Shown: one piece after another, positions 45,934 to 57,102 of the stretch
Layout of the letters: each line of letters opens with the position of its first letter
How positions within the stretch are numbered: position 1 is the stretch's first letter
Assembly: GCA_964019155.1 (NCBI GenBank)
Contig: OZ025240.1
Location: 86,326,495-86,390,494, forward strand
Length of the DNA: 64,000 nt
Reading direction: 5' to 3'
Source of the DNA: Osedax fenrisi
Taxonomy: Eukaryota; Annelida; Polychaeta; Sabellida; Siboglinidae
Notes under the pieces: generated by a model
What the model saw: the letters and a program-made list of their open reading frames with translations, nothing else
What the model was told of the DNA's origin: nothing
The model's database searches: none
Program-made: the position numbers and the translations under genes

Positions 45934-46530
45934 GTAACATACTAATGTACCAAGTTAGCAAACGTTTGTATTCTTATACCATCGATATAAAGAAAGTGGA
46001 TAAGCAATTGACGCACGCAATGCATGTAAAAGATAGACATGTGAATGACACTTTTATCAATAAATTAACAAAATGGTATCAGTGATTTTGATTGGATATT
46101 AGTCATATTATATATGTCAAATATTAAAACATTAGGCTTTTCGTCGAAATAGATTAAAGTGACTTCTATCTATATCAATGGATTTAAATTATAAATATCA
46201 ATAAAATCAATAAAATAGTATTATATCTTCAATTTAAATACACAAAATTACGAGGAATGTTGATATTATGTATTTTAAATATATAATTTTATTTTTAGTA
46301 TAGATAAAATTAGTAGTGCAAATAGTACATTAAAATTGGTAGTGATTATCAATATATATATGATAAATACATATTATTATAAATAAAAAGTAGTGGGCCA
46401 GATAGTGGGTTTCGACTGCAGCGCTCGTAGCGGATAGTGCCACACTACATTCAATTGCTTATCCACTTTCTTTATATCGATGGCTTATACATGTAAATGC
46501 AGATTGTACGTTGGTACATTAGGATGTAAC
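45934..46530. mobile_element. MITE with about 80-bp inverted repeats
   Basis: Left arm 45934-46011 and right arm 46451-46530 are inverted copies; the inner 33 bp including ATCGATATAAAGAAAGTGG is perfect and the outer part drifts. No clear target duplication and no ORF. Confidence 0.75.
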
Positions 46531-46531
46531 G

Positions 46532-46562
46532 TCGAAAGGTAGTACCGAGTTGGTACTACCAA
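46532..46562. repeat. Small perfect hairpin
   Basis: GGTAGTACC and GGTACTACC separated by GAGTT form a 9-bp stem just outside the MITE arm. Confidence 0.7.
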
Positions 46563-46740
46563 CGTACCATCTTAGTTTACATGTGTAAGCATACAGATTA
46601 GATGTTGGTATGTTGGTGTTACAAAAAACACACCCATCGTATATATATATATATGATTGATATGATATTCAATAATAATGTTTGAAATAACAATATATTT
46701 AAATGATTTAAAATTGTAAATAACATTATATCCTTTATAG

Positions 46741-46787
<47 letters not shown>

Positions 46788-48112
46788 ATTAATGGTTTCA
46801 CTACTTATAGGTCCACCATACGTCCAATATATATCATATATATATGCTGATAAACTAGCTCTGCGACTTTACTCATCTGCGTATGTTGATTTCGGTGTCG
46901 TTGCTCTGAAGTATTAGAATAGGCTTCGTGATGATGTACGCAGCATTATATCATCTATTAGTACATAACATTATATATTCACTTGATTCATATATGTTAT
47001 CTTTATAATGTTTTATTATTTGTTTATTATTTATATCGTTATGATGTCTATAAATATTTATTATTTTTCTTGAGTAATTACATTGTTATATTATTATTAT
47101 TATTATATATATTTAGCACTGAGTGATATGAAATCTTCTAGCTATATTTACTAGTGTCATTACTATTTATTATTTCAGATTATTTTAGTTTTATTACATA
47201 TTTATTAATTATGGGTGGTATATGAAATGTATATGAAAACGAAAGACAAAATAAATAGAGTAATGACTGTGAATATTCTGTTAAATCTGCAGATATATAA
47301 ATAAAAATATATATACATAATATTTTATTATACAATTATAATATATAATTTTCGTTTAGTTTCTATATGTATATAAGAATTATCATACGTACATAACAAT
47401 ATAATAGAAATATACTATATAACATAATGTAAAAAGTATTAATTGATATCATTATAATTGTACTATTAGAACTAAAATGTGATTTTCTCAGTATCATTGT
47501 GTATATACCAACTAGTAGTAAGCTACTACAATAACAATGTCATGTGTAGGATTCTGTATAAGATAGATTATTAAAATTTATAGATTATATAATTGATAAA
47601 CATATCTATGGAATCATTTATTGATATTACGATAAACTAATAGTAGGTATAGGTATATCTCAACGAAATAAATGAATATAATTATATAATCGTAATATAA
47701 CTATTTAATAATGAAATATATGATAATTGTAATACAAAAAATATTAAAAGATTTACGTACGAATATAATAAACAGAACATAACTTATTCAATATATAGGA
47801 ATATATCATTATATTTAAGATTATTCGTCAATGTTATAATGTAAATACAAATTAATATAAAATTAAGCATGTATTATAATAAGTATATAAGTATAAAGTA
47901 TATGGACGCATCATATTATACGCCTCACTCGACGGAATCATTTACAATTAAGTAATCGTGTAACTATAGTTATGTAAAGATTATGACGTTCACGTTGCGG
48001 TAAATAGTCTCTCTCTATCGTTTTACTTGAAGAGTTGTTATAAGAACTCACATCTATATGTGAAACATAATGTATATCTATCTATATATTTGATAACATA
48101 TCTATATATATA
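46563..48112. other. AT-rich non-coding stretch
   Basis: (AT)n at 46747-46784 and AT-rich sequence. No gene or bounded element seen. Confidence 0.5.
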
Positions 48113-48114
48113 TA

Positions 48115-48917
48115 CAGTAAAACCTCTCTATAAGAAACTATTTTTTTTCAGTACTTTTTTTCTTATAGAGAGGTTTTCTTATAAAGAGGTTTTTACTTTT
48201 CCAATGATTTTAAGAATTAATTTATAATTGAAAATGCATTATATAATCTATAGGTTATATATGTATATAGTATATTTATTTTGTATACTATTTTAAATGT
48301 ATACTATATTGTTTTGGCTTAGACATGTTAATACATAATGAAATTATATTAGATTTACATTAGAAATTATAAATTATGAATCATCATTGATGAATATAAT
48401 ATAATGAATATTATAATAATCTATTATTTAACAATTAATTGTATAATATAATAAATTGTATCATCAATATATTTTAATGATATAATAACATTTATTAATT
48501 AATTTTAATAAATTTATGTATATACAATATCATTTATTAATTAATTTGAATAAATTCAAGGATAAAAATAACATTTATTAATTAATTTTAATAAATTTAT
48601 GGATATACAATAACAATTATTAATTAATTTTAATTCATTTCAAGCTATTTATGTAATATAATATTTATAAGAAAAAAAAATATCTTATATAATAATTAAT
48701 TTCTATAATTGTTATCAATATACAATACTTCTATTTATATATAATTATTTTGTATACAGTAAGTTTCTTATAAAGAGATTTTTCTTATATTTGTCTTATA
48801 AGATTTTCTTATAGAGGTTTTTTAATGTGGAAAAGGTTGAATTCCAACCAAATGTGCGAAAAATGTTCTTATAGAGGTTTTTCTTATAAAGAGGTTTCTT
48901 ATAGAGAGGTTTTACTG
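48115..48917. mobile_element. pogo/Tc1-mariner-like non-autonomous element
   Basis: Ends CAGTAAAACCTCTCTATAAG and its complement at 48898-48917 are flanked by TA on both sides. The CAGT.AAACCTC terminus is typical of pogo/Tigger-type elements. Subterminal copies of CTTATAAAGAGGTTT lie inside both ends, and the middle (48480-48650) has tandem AATTAATTTTAATAAATTT units. No transposase. Confidence 0.85.
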
Positions 48918-49100
48918 TATATATGTATGAATTAGAAATATATGTTGATATAGTAAATGTAAAACAGTATATTTCATCGATAACAATCATTTTTTTGATT
49001 ATCATATAATAATATTATATGACAAATACAGTTTTAAATCTATTAAAAAATTAAAATAATAAATATATAATTTATATATCGTATATAAATACATATATGC

Positions 49101-49248
49101 TAGTGTTGCAATCGAACCCTACTATCAGACTATCGGTATAGTCGAGTATCAGCTCGAGTCCGAGTTCGATTTTATAATTATTGAGTATCAGTATCAGTTT
49201 GAAATGCTTGAGTATCAGTTCGAAGACCGAAGTTCGATTGCAATACTA
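49101..49248. mobile_element. 148-bp hAT MITE
   Basis: Termini TAGTGTTGCAATCGAAC and GTTCGATTGCAATACTA are inverted repeats with one mismatch. The 8-bp duplication ATATATGC is perfect (49093-49100, 49249-49256). Repeated GAGTATCAG motifs fill the interior. Confidence 0.88.
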
Positions 49249-49256
49249 ATATATGC

Positions 49257-50360
49257 ATACTTAATATCAGGAAAAATAAATCTTACTATTAGAATAATAG
49301 TATATAACGTAAACTTATGTATAAAGATTGTACTAGATAAGCATGCATTACACGGGTCAGGACTCTAGGAAACTCAGGATTAACGAAATTCGTCGCCGAA
49401 TTATTTTATGATATATGATTTTCTAGATATCTCTATCAATAGTACCATTTACTAGTATGTATTCGCTTAATTATTAGCATATAGATTACATGTTAAATAT
49501 GATATTAAATATGCATCATATTATTATAATAATTATATGACATTAGAAAGGGTTACGATCAAAAAGGAAGCGTTGATTAGCAAAGGTTAAATTTTAAATG
49601 TGAAATAAATTTATATAGGCTCATTGTGGGATGTAATGCAGCTAAAAAAAACAAGCAGGACAAAACTAAACCAATTAAACCAAATAACCCACAAATAACA
49701 ATACAATATACCATTAACTATTATTTCAAATGTAACCTCTAACCCTCAACTCATCCTTATTGATCGTCTTCCTATTAGAAATACCCAACTTGAACAATTA
49801 TAGGTGGATATTATTATAAACGGTATTATACAAATAATTCAATTAATAATTGGCATGAATTAGTTATAATTTATTTGAAATAAATATATTATCAAATTAC
49901 TTATTTACTACACTATTCCTAATATTTTACATATCTTCTCATGTCTCATAATTTCTATCAGCATATCAGTCATGATTATCACATAATGATATTATTATTA
50001 AATAATAATCAGATTATAATGATGATAATATATTTTATGATATTATAAACTTAGAAATTGTTTACATATTATGGTCAAAAGATCGCGCTTTTAAAAATAA
50101 ACTACCAATTAAACGCCTGAATGATTTGTTATTCTAATTAGTTATTGTATACATGTATATATATAAATAGTATACATTTTAGGGTTTGAACCGCAAATGA
50201 CTGTACTTTTAAATTAAAATCAATTTATAGCAAACTAATATATGCTAAGTGGAACTAAACACCAATAACCAACCCGCATATACTGCGACACCTATATTAA
50301 TACGTTGCAAACAGTTCAAATGTACGGTCCTTCGCGGTTCATTCCAATAAATATTATCCA
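49257..50360. other. AT-rich non-coding stretch
   Basis: No gene, RNA or bounded element recognised. Confidence 0.5.
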
Positions 50361-50969
50361 TGTTATTATATATTTAATATTATATAATATTGTAAGAATA
50401 ATCGTGCACCATAATAATTATGATATGTATCCATGTTATCAAAGATTTTGCGAAGCAGATATAACACTCCCTATGCACGCAGCGTAATTTAGTAATATCC
50501 CCTGCCGCTGCTAGCAGTAGTATCGAAATCACTGAAATAGATTTAGGTTCGGCTCTGTTTGCATACAACAATGTTTTCATTGCTCTATTAAATTACATGC
50601 AATATAAATTAGCTTTTACTTACTAAATATATACGTATAGCATTTAAAACATAAATATCATATTTGTTTGTTATATATTAGTAATGAACACTTCGTTTTC
50701 ATCATATAAATATTAATGTAAAGCATATTATTTAACATTTTAAAAGTGTATAGTTAAATACGAATTGACATTATTATAATGATTATAAACAACACATAGT
50801 TCCTAAAAGTAACCCGCTATAGGTGGCACCAGGGTATTTTGTATACAAATTCGAATTACACGATTTCGCGTAAGTGTTATATCTTTCCTTCGGAAAATCT
50901 TTGATGTTATTATATATTTAATATTGTATAATATTGTAAGAATAATCGTGCACCATAATAATTATGATA
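50361..50969. repeat. Dispersed direct repeat pair
   Basis: A 64-bp segment including AAGAATAATCGTGCACCATA occurs at 50361-50424 and again at about 50904-50969 with essentially one substitution. The sequence between has no recognised gene. Confidence 0.8.
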
Positions 50970-51069
50970 ATTGTATATAATATATATATATATAGTATAT
51001 AATATACTAATATTTAATATTAGTATAATTATTAAATGTAATCAATAATTATATAATATTTACGAATCA

Positions 51070-51306
51070 GGGTCAAAACTAACGCGCGAGAGTTAAAAAG
51101 TAAACAATGCGATGCAATAGGCGGGAGTCGCGTATACACAGAAATGAATATATATATCCAATAAAGGACGTATGTCCTTTCTATAATATATACATTGTAT
51201 GACATAATTCAAATTCGAATTGTATGATCAACTTAAATTCACTTCAATGATTCAACTCCCGCCTCACGCGCTTGTTTTTTTAAATATTGCGCGTTAGTTT
51301 TGACCC
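51070..51306. mobile_element. 237-bp MITE
   Basis: GGGTCAAAACTAACGCGC at the left end and its complement at the right end (51289-51306) are perfect inverted repeats. A second inner pair includes GGCGGGAGT. No clear target duplication. Confidence 0.78.
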
Positions 51307-51969
51307 GTCACCATATTTACGACTCATTATTCTAGCGATTTTGATATCTAATATTTTACATAATATATTTTACACTGTAAAATATACACAGTAAAATACA
51401 CACATACATTGTTTACAGTAACATTTTTACATTCACGGTATACGCCGTATAATACGGTATAGTTACTATAATAATTATAGTATTAACACATCGAGATGCT
51501 TTTGAATAGTTATCAGTTTAACTATATTTATATTATTAATTATAATATTGACTATATTATTTCTACATTATAATAATTCAAATTTCTAGTATTCTTTTGT
51601 ATTATTTAATTTCATTTAGATATCATTTCTGAGATTATCTCAGAGATAGATTCTATCAGATAGAATAATTATATTTCTTATATTTATAATTAAAATGTTT
51701 ATAAATATAAATATAATGCAAACCTGTTAATAATTCAATAATAACATATATATTTGATTAATTTATAATATTATATTTAATATGTTGGTAATATGTGATA
51801 ATATTATAATTAATAAACTATATATATAAAATGTATTACAAAATAATCATGAATTAATAATTCCAATTATTATTATAAATGTTTACAGAATTTATAGGAA
51901 TATAGACCACGCCCATAATATATCACATGACACACTCAATAATAATAGAACCCTAAACTAGGATTCTTA
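51307..51969. other. AT-rich non-coding stretch
   Basis: Nothing recognised. Confidence 0.5.
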
Positions 51970-52881
51970 CCATAGATATTGAGTGAGGTAGATTGCTATT
52001 CGACGCGTCACGTGACCTATTTTAGCGTAACAGTCATGTAGAAGAATTCGCCATTACAGAAAACCACAAAATAATATTTAATATATTAGTAAATTTTAAA
52101 GTTATATTATAATTTTCCTACTCCTAAACTACTAATATATTATTTATTTTGTATAAATATAGTTAATAACACTATTATTGATTTTTATATCACATAATAT
52201 ATTAAATAATTATACTATTATACCATCTTTCGGTCGAAATAGTAAGTCTATAAGACTCAATTTTGCCGATTGATATGTTCAATATATAATGATGAGTTTT
52301 TTTTATTGATGCTAGAATAAAATAATTACCACCATTGGAAAGATAATTAAAAAGTAATAGGAGTTTCATATTTTCATTTTTTAATCAGAATAAAAATAAA
52401 AAAGTTATATGTAAAACAATGTCAAATTTATGTATATAAAATTAGCCCATATATATATATGTAGTTATTTGTTATTAAAAACAAATATGCAGATAATTTG
52501 TTAATTAATATTTTACGATGAATTTTTCACACATTATTCGTTTAAATATATTATATTAATATAAATTATAAATATTATATTAAATTAATCAAAATGGTCA
52601 ATTTTGTGTTGGTTATTTATTATTTTAATTTTTCAAATAATTTTTATCTTAATAATTTTAAGTATTTTTTATGTAATATGAATAAATAATTTGTATAAGT
52701 TTTATAATTAATTGTTTGGTAAACATATATAATATTATTAAAAATGTAATAAATAAATTATTTAATAATTAATTTAATATAGTAATAAAATTAATAAAAT
52801 AAATATTTGTAACATATTTTAAATACATTTAAATATATTAATAATATTTTCATAAAAGATTAATAATTATCTTTTAATATG

Positions 52882-52913
<32 letters not shown>

Positions 52914-52915
52914 CG

Positions 52916-53089
52916 ATGGAGGACTTTGAAGTCAAGGAAGGAGACGAGATAAGCGAATGTCGTTTTTATAGTTTATTAAGTTCAGTATCGCTTTTGGTTA
53001 TAGTCTATCTAGCCTCATACGCATCAAGCGTCTCTATTGGATATAGCCTAGTTAGCCCCATACGCATTAAGTGTCTCTTTTGGTTATAG
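52916..53089 (+). CDS. Short coding-like ORF or exon, unknown
   Basis: An ATG opens a 57-codon frame whose first 16 residues, MEDFEVKEGDEISECR, look like real acidic N-terminal protein in an AT-rich background. The rest runs into the 43-bp minisatellite. It could be a first exon ending near 52962 at GTTTTT. No family recognised. Confidence 0.25.
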   Translation: MEDFEVKEGDEISECRFYSLLSSVSLLVIVYLASYASSVSIGYSLVSPIRIKCLFWL

Positions 53090-53475
53090 CCTAGCTAGCC
53101 CCATACGTATGAAGTGTCTCTTATGGATATAGCCTAGCTAGCCTATTACGCATCAAGCGTTTCTTATGGATATAGCCTAGTTAGCCCCATACGCATAAGT
53201 GTCTATTTTGGATATAGCCTCATACCAAGCAAGCGTCGCTTTTATTATAGTCTATCCAGCCTCATACACATCGATCGTCTCTATTGGATATAGCCTAGCT
53301 AGCCCCATACGCATTAAGTGTCTCTTTTGGATATAGCCTAGCCTCATACACATAAAGCGTCGCTTTTGGTTATAGTCTATCCAGCCTAATACGCATCAAG
53401 CGACTATTTTGGATAGAGTCGGGCTATAGCCCCATACGCATTAAGTGTCTCTTTTGGTTATAGCCTAGTCGAGTT
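52965..53475. repeat. 43-bp minisatellite
   Basis: About 12 diverged copies of a unit containing CCCCATACGCATTAAGTGTC and TCTTTTGGTTATAGCCTAG, with truncations and TCATACGCATCAAGCG variants. Confidence 0.92.
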
Positions 53476-53493
53476 ATAGATATATGTTATATA

Positions 53494-53658
53494 ATGATGG
53501 AGATAATAGTGACAATGAATAGCGACAACAGTGCAAGACCCGGAACCAGCAAATACGATGATAGATATCGACTTCTAAGAAATCTTACCCGAAACACGTG
53601 TAACATGATTGCCTCTAAAAGTTTTAATTATTTCAGTATAAGTAGAATTCATGCGTAA
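53494..53658 (+). CDS. Short coding-like ORF or exon, unknown
   Basis: A 54-codon frame containing NSDNSARPGTSKYDDRYRLL, more protein-like than its surroundings. The phase would allow joining to the ORF at 52916 by an intron removing the 43-bp minisatellite (donor GTTTTT, acceptor AATAG near 53509), but this is speculative. No family recognised. Confidence 0.25.
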   Translation: MMEIIVTMNSDNSARPGTSKYDDRYRLLRNLTRNTCNMIASKSFNYFSISRIHA

Positions 53659-53659
53659 T

Positions 53660-54080
53660 TGTATAGTTTAACTAAATATATCGTGGGCATAGTGAGACCA
53701 ATTGTGTTCTAGGCTTTTTATCACTCGAAGTCGAAGCGCACGCGTCGATGAATTATCTAACATAGTTGTAGAATATAACTTGAATAAAGATATCTGAAAA
53801 TTGTATGGTCTCGTCTATATTATTTATATAATATAAGTATTAGGGCATAACATATAGGTATATATAAATATTTTAAACAAGCATATAATCTTTATTTACA
53901 AATGGATAAACTCGCTCGATACCCGTCTCACTTTTTGTAAATATATTGAGTACTATTACGACCAAACTATTTGATTAACTTTTATGTAAACAATAAATTT
54001 GTTGTACCCAACAACTTTAATTTGAACAATTATATTAATAAACACCAATATATGTTGCGCTATCTAAATATCTATCGTTA

Positions 54081-54112
<32 letters not shown>

Positions 54113-54146
54113 TTATATGCAACTTATATATTATATATATATACAC

Positions 54147-54190
<44 letters not shown>

Positions 54191-54909
54191 TAGACATTTA
54201 TTTTAAATTATAAATAAATGCCTATATCTACAATGTAAATAATTATTATTATATTACTGTCAAATACACATAATTATAAATATATAACATTTATTTGCAA
54301 TTTTAATATCCTTTTATGAGCGTTTCTTTGATTTTAAACGCCCTTATTATGGATACACCAAACCAAGCCAGTGAAATAATTATTTTAACTAACACCCACA
54401 ATATTAGGCACCTTAATAAGCACGCCCAACTTTAACTATGATATATATATATATCGGCGGCCAAGATGATCATTCACTATTATTATAATGGCGTGATAAA
54501 ATAAAAAGATTCTATTTTAAAAAATATTCTTCTATACATTTGAATATTCTAGTATACTAGTATACTTATTATAACTTTATAGAGTTATCATATTTATAGC
54601 GGCATAAATTTAAAAGAGAATGGCGTGAGTCGAATTCACCATTTAAAACCAATAGAGGCACTCCTAAAAATATCGCGAAATTGCGTATACATTTTATATA
54701 ATTATTATGCTAATATAATATTATTTATTAGCATATTTATAATAATAATATAAGAAAATATTATATTAGCATAATATAATTAATTTACTTGTAAAATGCA
54801 ATTTATTTAGGTTTATTTTTATGAGAGTTATGACAATTAATTACACAACAACAGATAATTTTATTTGAAAAAATATAAAAATAATATAATTATTTGAATA
54901 TTGTAAATG
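53660..54909. other. AT-rich non-coding stretch
   Basis: (AT)n at about 54085-54110 and 54145-54187. No gene recognised. Confidence 0.5.
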
Positions 54910-55005
54910 TGGTTTTCTGTAATGGCGTCAGTGGTTTTCAAATTGTTACGCTTTTGAGATATCGAATCACAGTCTACCTCACTCTAATGTCTATGATTCT
55001 TACAT

Positions 55006-55557
55006 GAAAATTTTGATTTATATATATAATATATGTTAAAAAAACTATATAAAAGATATAGGATTAATGGATTAAATGGACATACCATAGGCTATATCAA
55101 GACCTCCTATAACCTCTGGCCCGAACACTGAATTAACATGGGGTATAAAGAGGCCATCGATTTTAAAATAAACTGGTCTTTTAAAATTTAAAATTTTAAT
55201 GTAAATAAACAAAATATTTAATATTTTGTATTATATTAACAAAATATTATAATAGATTACACTGTATGACATTATTTTTGATATTTGGGTTTCATACATA
55301 TTTTCTAGACTATATTTTGCACTGATTATGAATATGTAATTAGTTTTTTTCAGATCAGATCAAGTTTTTTTTTATTCACATTGACATTTTAAAAAAAATG
55401 TTAAATTTGGAAAATTTTCAGAAATGTTGAAATAAATATTACTATTTAATAAAACTAATATAGATGCATACACATTATTATATACTCTATATATAAATTG
55501 TATATACTATATATTATATTTAATATACTTTATACATTATAGTATGCATTGTATATA

Positions 55558-55561
<4 letters not shown>
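55006..55561. other. AT-rich non-coding stretch
   Basis: Nothing recognised. Confidence 0.5.

Positions 55562-55627
<66 letters not shown>
55562..55627. repeat. (AT)n microsatellite before the LINE 5' end
   Basis: About 30 AT dinucleotides just upstream of the LINE start. A matching (AT)n lies at the LINE 3' end (63861-63893), consistent with insertion into an AT repeat. Confidence 0.95.
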
Positions 55628-55629
<2 letters not shown>

Positions 55630-55957
55630 TATTATATATATACTAGTTGTGATGAGATAACACCCATACTAGCGGCTCCCCAGGGTTGCGGATAAGGGCA
55701 CGACCATTAGATATAATGGTTAACTGCGAATAAATAAGCAGTGCCGGACAAAATCCTAGATATCCTTTGGCAATATATCATAAAACAGAAGCCACCCCCG
55801 CAGGGTTACGCAAGCATCGGAAGCAGGGTGCTATCTGTGGTAAACCGAATTTGATTAATTGAAAGAATCGGCGAGGCACATCAATTCTCAAAGAATACTG
55901 TTAGCAGTTGTATGGAGTGGCGACCGCATCTGCTATACCAGCCATTGAAAGCACAAC

Positions 55958-56334
55958 ATGACACAACAACAACACCAACATTCATGCCGCATCGCTCTTC
56001 GCGCGGACAATCAAGGATCGCGTTCTGTATTACCATCCCAAGGTACACCCGAAAAGTTAGCTACTGAGAAAACTAAAGAAAAAGAGAAAACTAAAGAAAA
56101 AGAAAAGGAGAAAACCAAAGAAAAAGAGAAAACTAAAAAAATTAAAATTACAAAATTAAATATACTACTAAAGACTAAACAGTTATTAACTATCGAAACA
56201 CTTAATGTTCAAACTCTTCGAAAACAAGAAAAAATAGGTGAACTGATAGCCTCAGCCGAATCTACAAAACATGATATAATATGCATCCAAGAACATAGAT
56301 ATAGTCACGAGGATATACCCATAAAAGAACAAAC
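55958..56334 (+). pseudogene. LINE ORF, N-terminal part with endonuclease start
   Basis: Opens at ATG 55958 with a basic, charged leader including a repeated KEKEKTKEKEK stretch. The start of an exonuclease/endonuclease/phosphatase domain follows: TLNVQTLRKQEKIGEL and DIICIQEHRY, where the E of QEH is the usual metal-binding residue. The frame is cut by the P-element insertion at 56335; translation past that point is element sequence and meaningless. Confidence 0.88.
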
Positions 56335-56578
56335 CCAAGGGGTGCAGCTCTACCTGTTTTGCGTACGCGAATCAGAAACGTTGTTTATCAACACAAAATG
56401 TAAACAAAGCCTATTGATGGTGAGCTTTACTTATTTCGTTATATTTACAATTTGTTAGCATTATATTCAGTTTTTATCGTATTATTATAGTCTTATTTTA
56501 TGTAATTTATATATATATATATTACTTAAGTACTTTTTTATTTGTCTATATTATATATATATATAATAAGTTATAAAT

Positions 56579-56697
56579 ATGCAAGAAAATCGAAAAAATC
56601 GAAAACACTTTGGTACTATGTGTTCGGCCATTAATTGCTACGAATATACCGGCACATCAAATGTTATATTTCACCGATTTCCTGCTGATGAAAAAAG
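56579..56697 (+). CDS. P transposase exon 1 (THAP finger, first half)
   Basis: Encodes CSAINC and VIFHRFPADEKR, the first cysteine pair and the FHRFP signature of THAP. Ends in phase 2 at donor GTATTT. The alternative start ATG at 56618 sits one residue before the first cysteine, as in many THAP proteins. Confidence 0.88.
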
Positions 56698-57061
56698 GTA
56701 TTTACATATATATTTAATATTAATTATTTAATATTATTGAATAAAGTGAAATACAATTATATAAATTGTTAATTAGTTGTATATATATGTAATTTTGAAT
56801 AAAATAATATATTTAATATTTAATTTTGTTTAAATTAATTTAGATTTATTAATTGTAACCTAATATATATACAGATTATATATATTGTTATAAAGTATAA
56901 CTTATTAATTTTAATTTTCAATTCATAAACATTAATCTATAATATATTAAATGTATAATATATGCATGTTTGTGTCTAAATAAACATTCATTCATATATT
57001 TATTTATTATATTAAACTTAGTCAAAAACATAACATATAATACTTATTGTATTAATATGTA

Positions 57062-57102
<41 letters not shown>

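Larger units (their letters stand above)
51970..55005. mobile_element. Pair of about 100-bp inverted repeats spanning 3 kb, possible DNA element
   Basis: 51970-52067 and about 54910-55005 are inverted copies sharing GAGTGAGGTAGA, TTCGA, AGCGTAAC and CGCCATTACAGAAAACCACA, in order. They could be termini of one 3-kb element or two opposed copies of a short repeat. The interior holds the 43-bp minisatellite and two short ORFs but no recognisable transposase. Confidence 0.5.
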
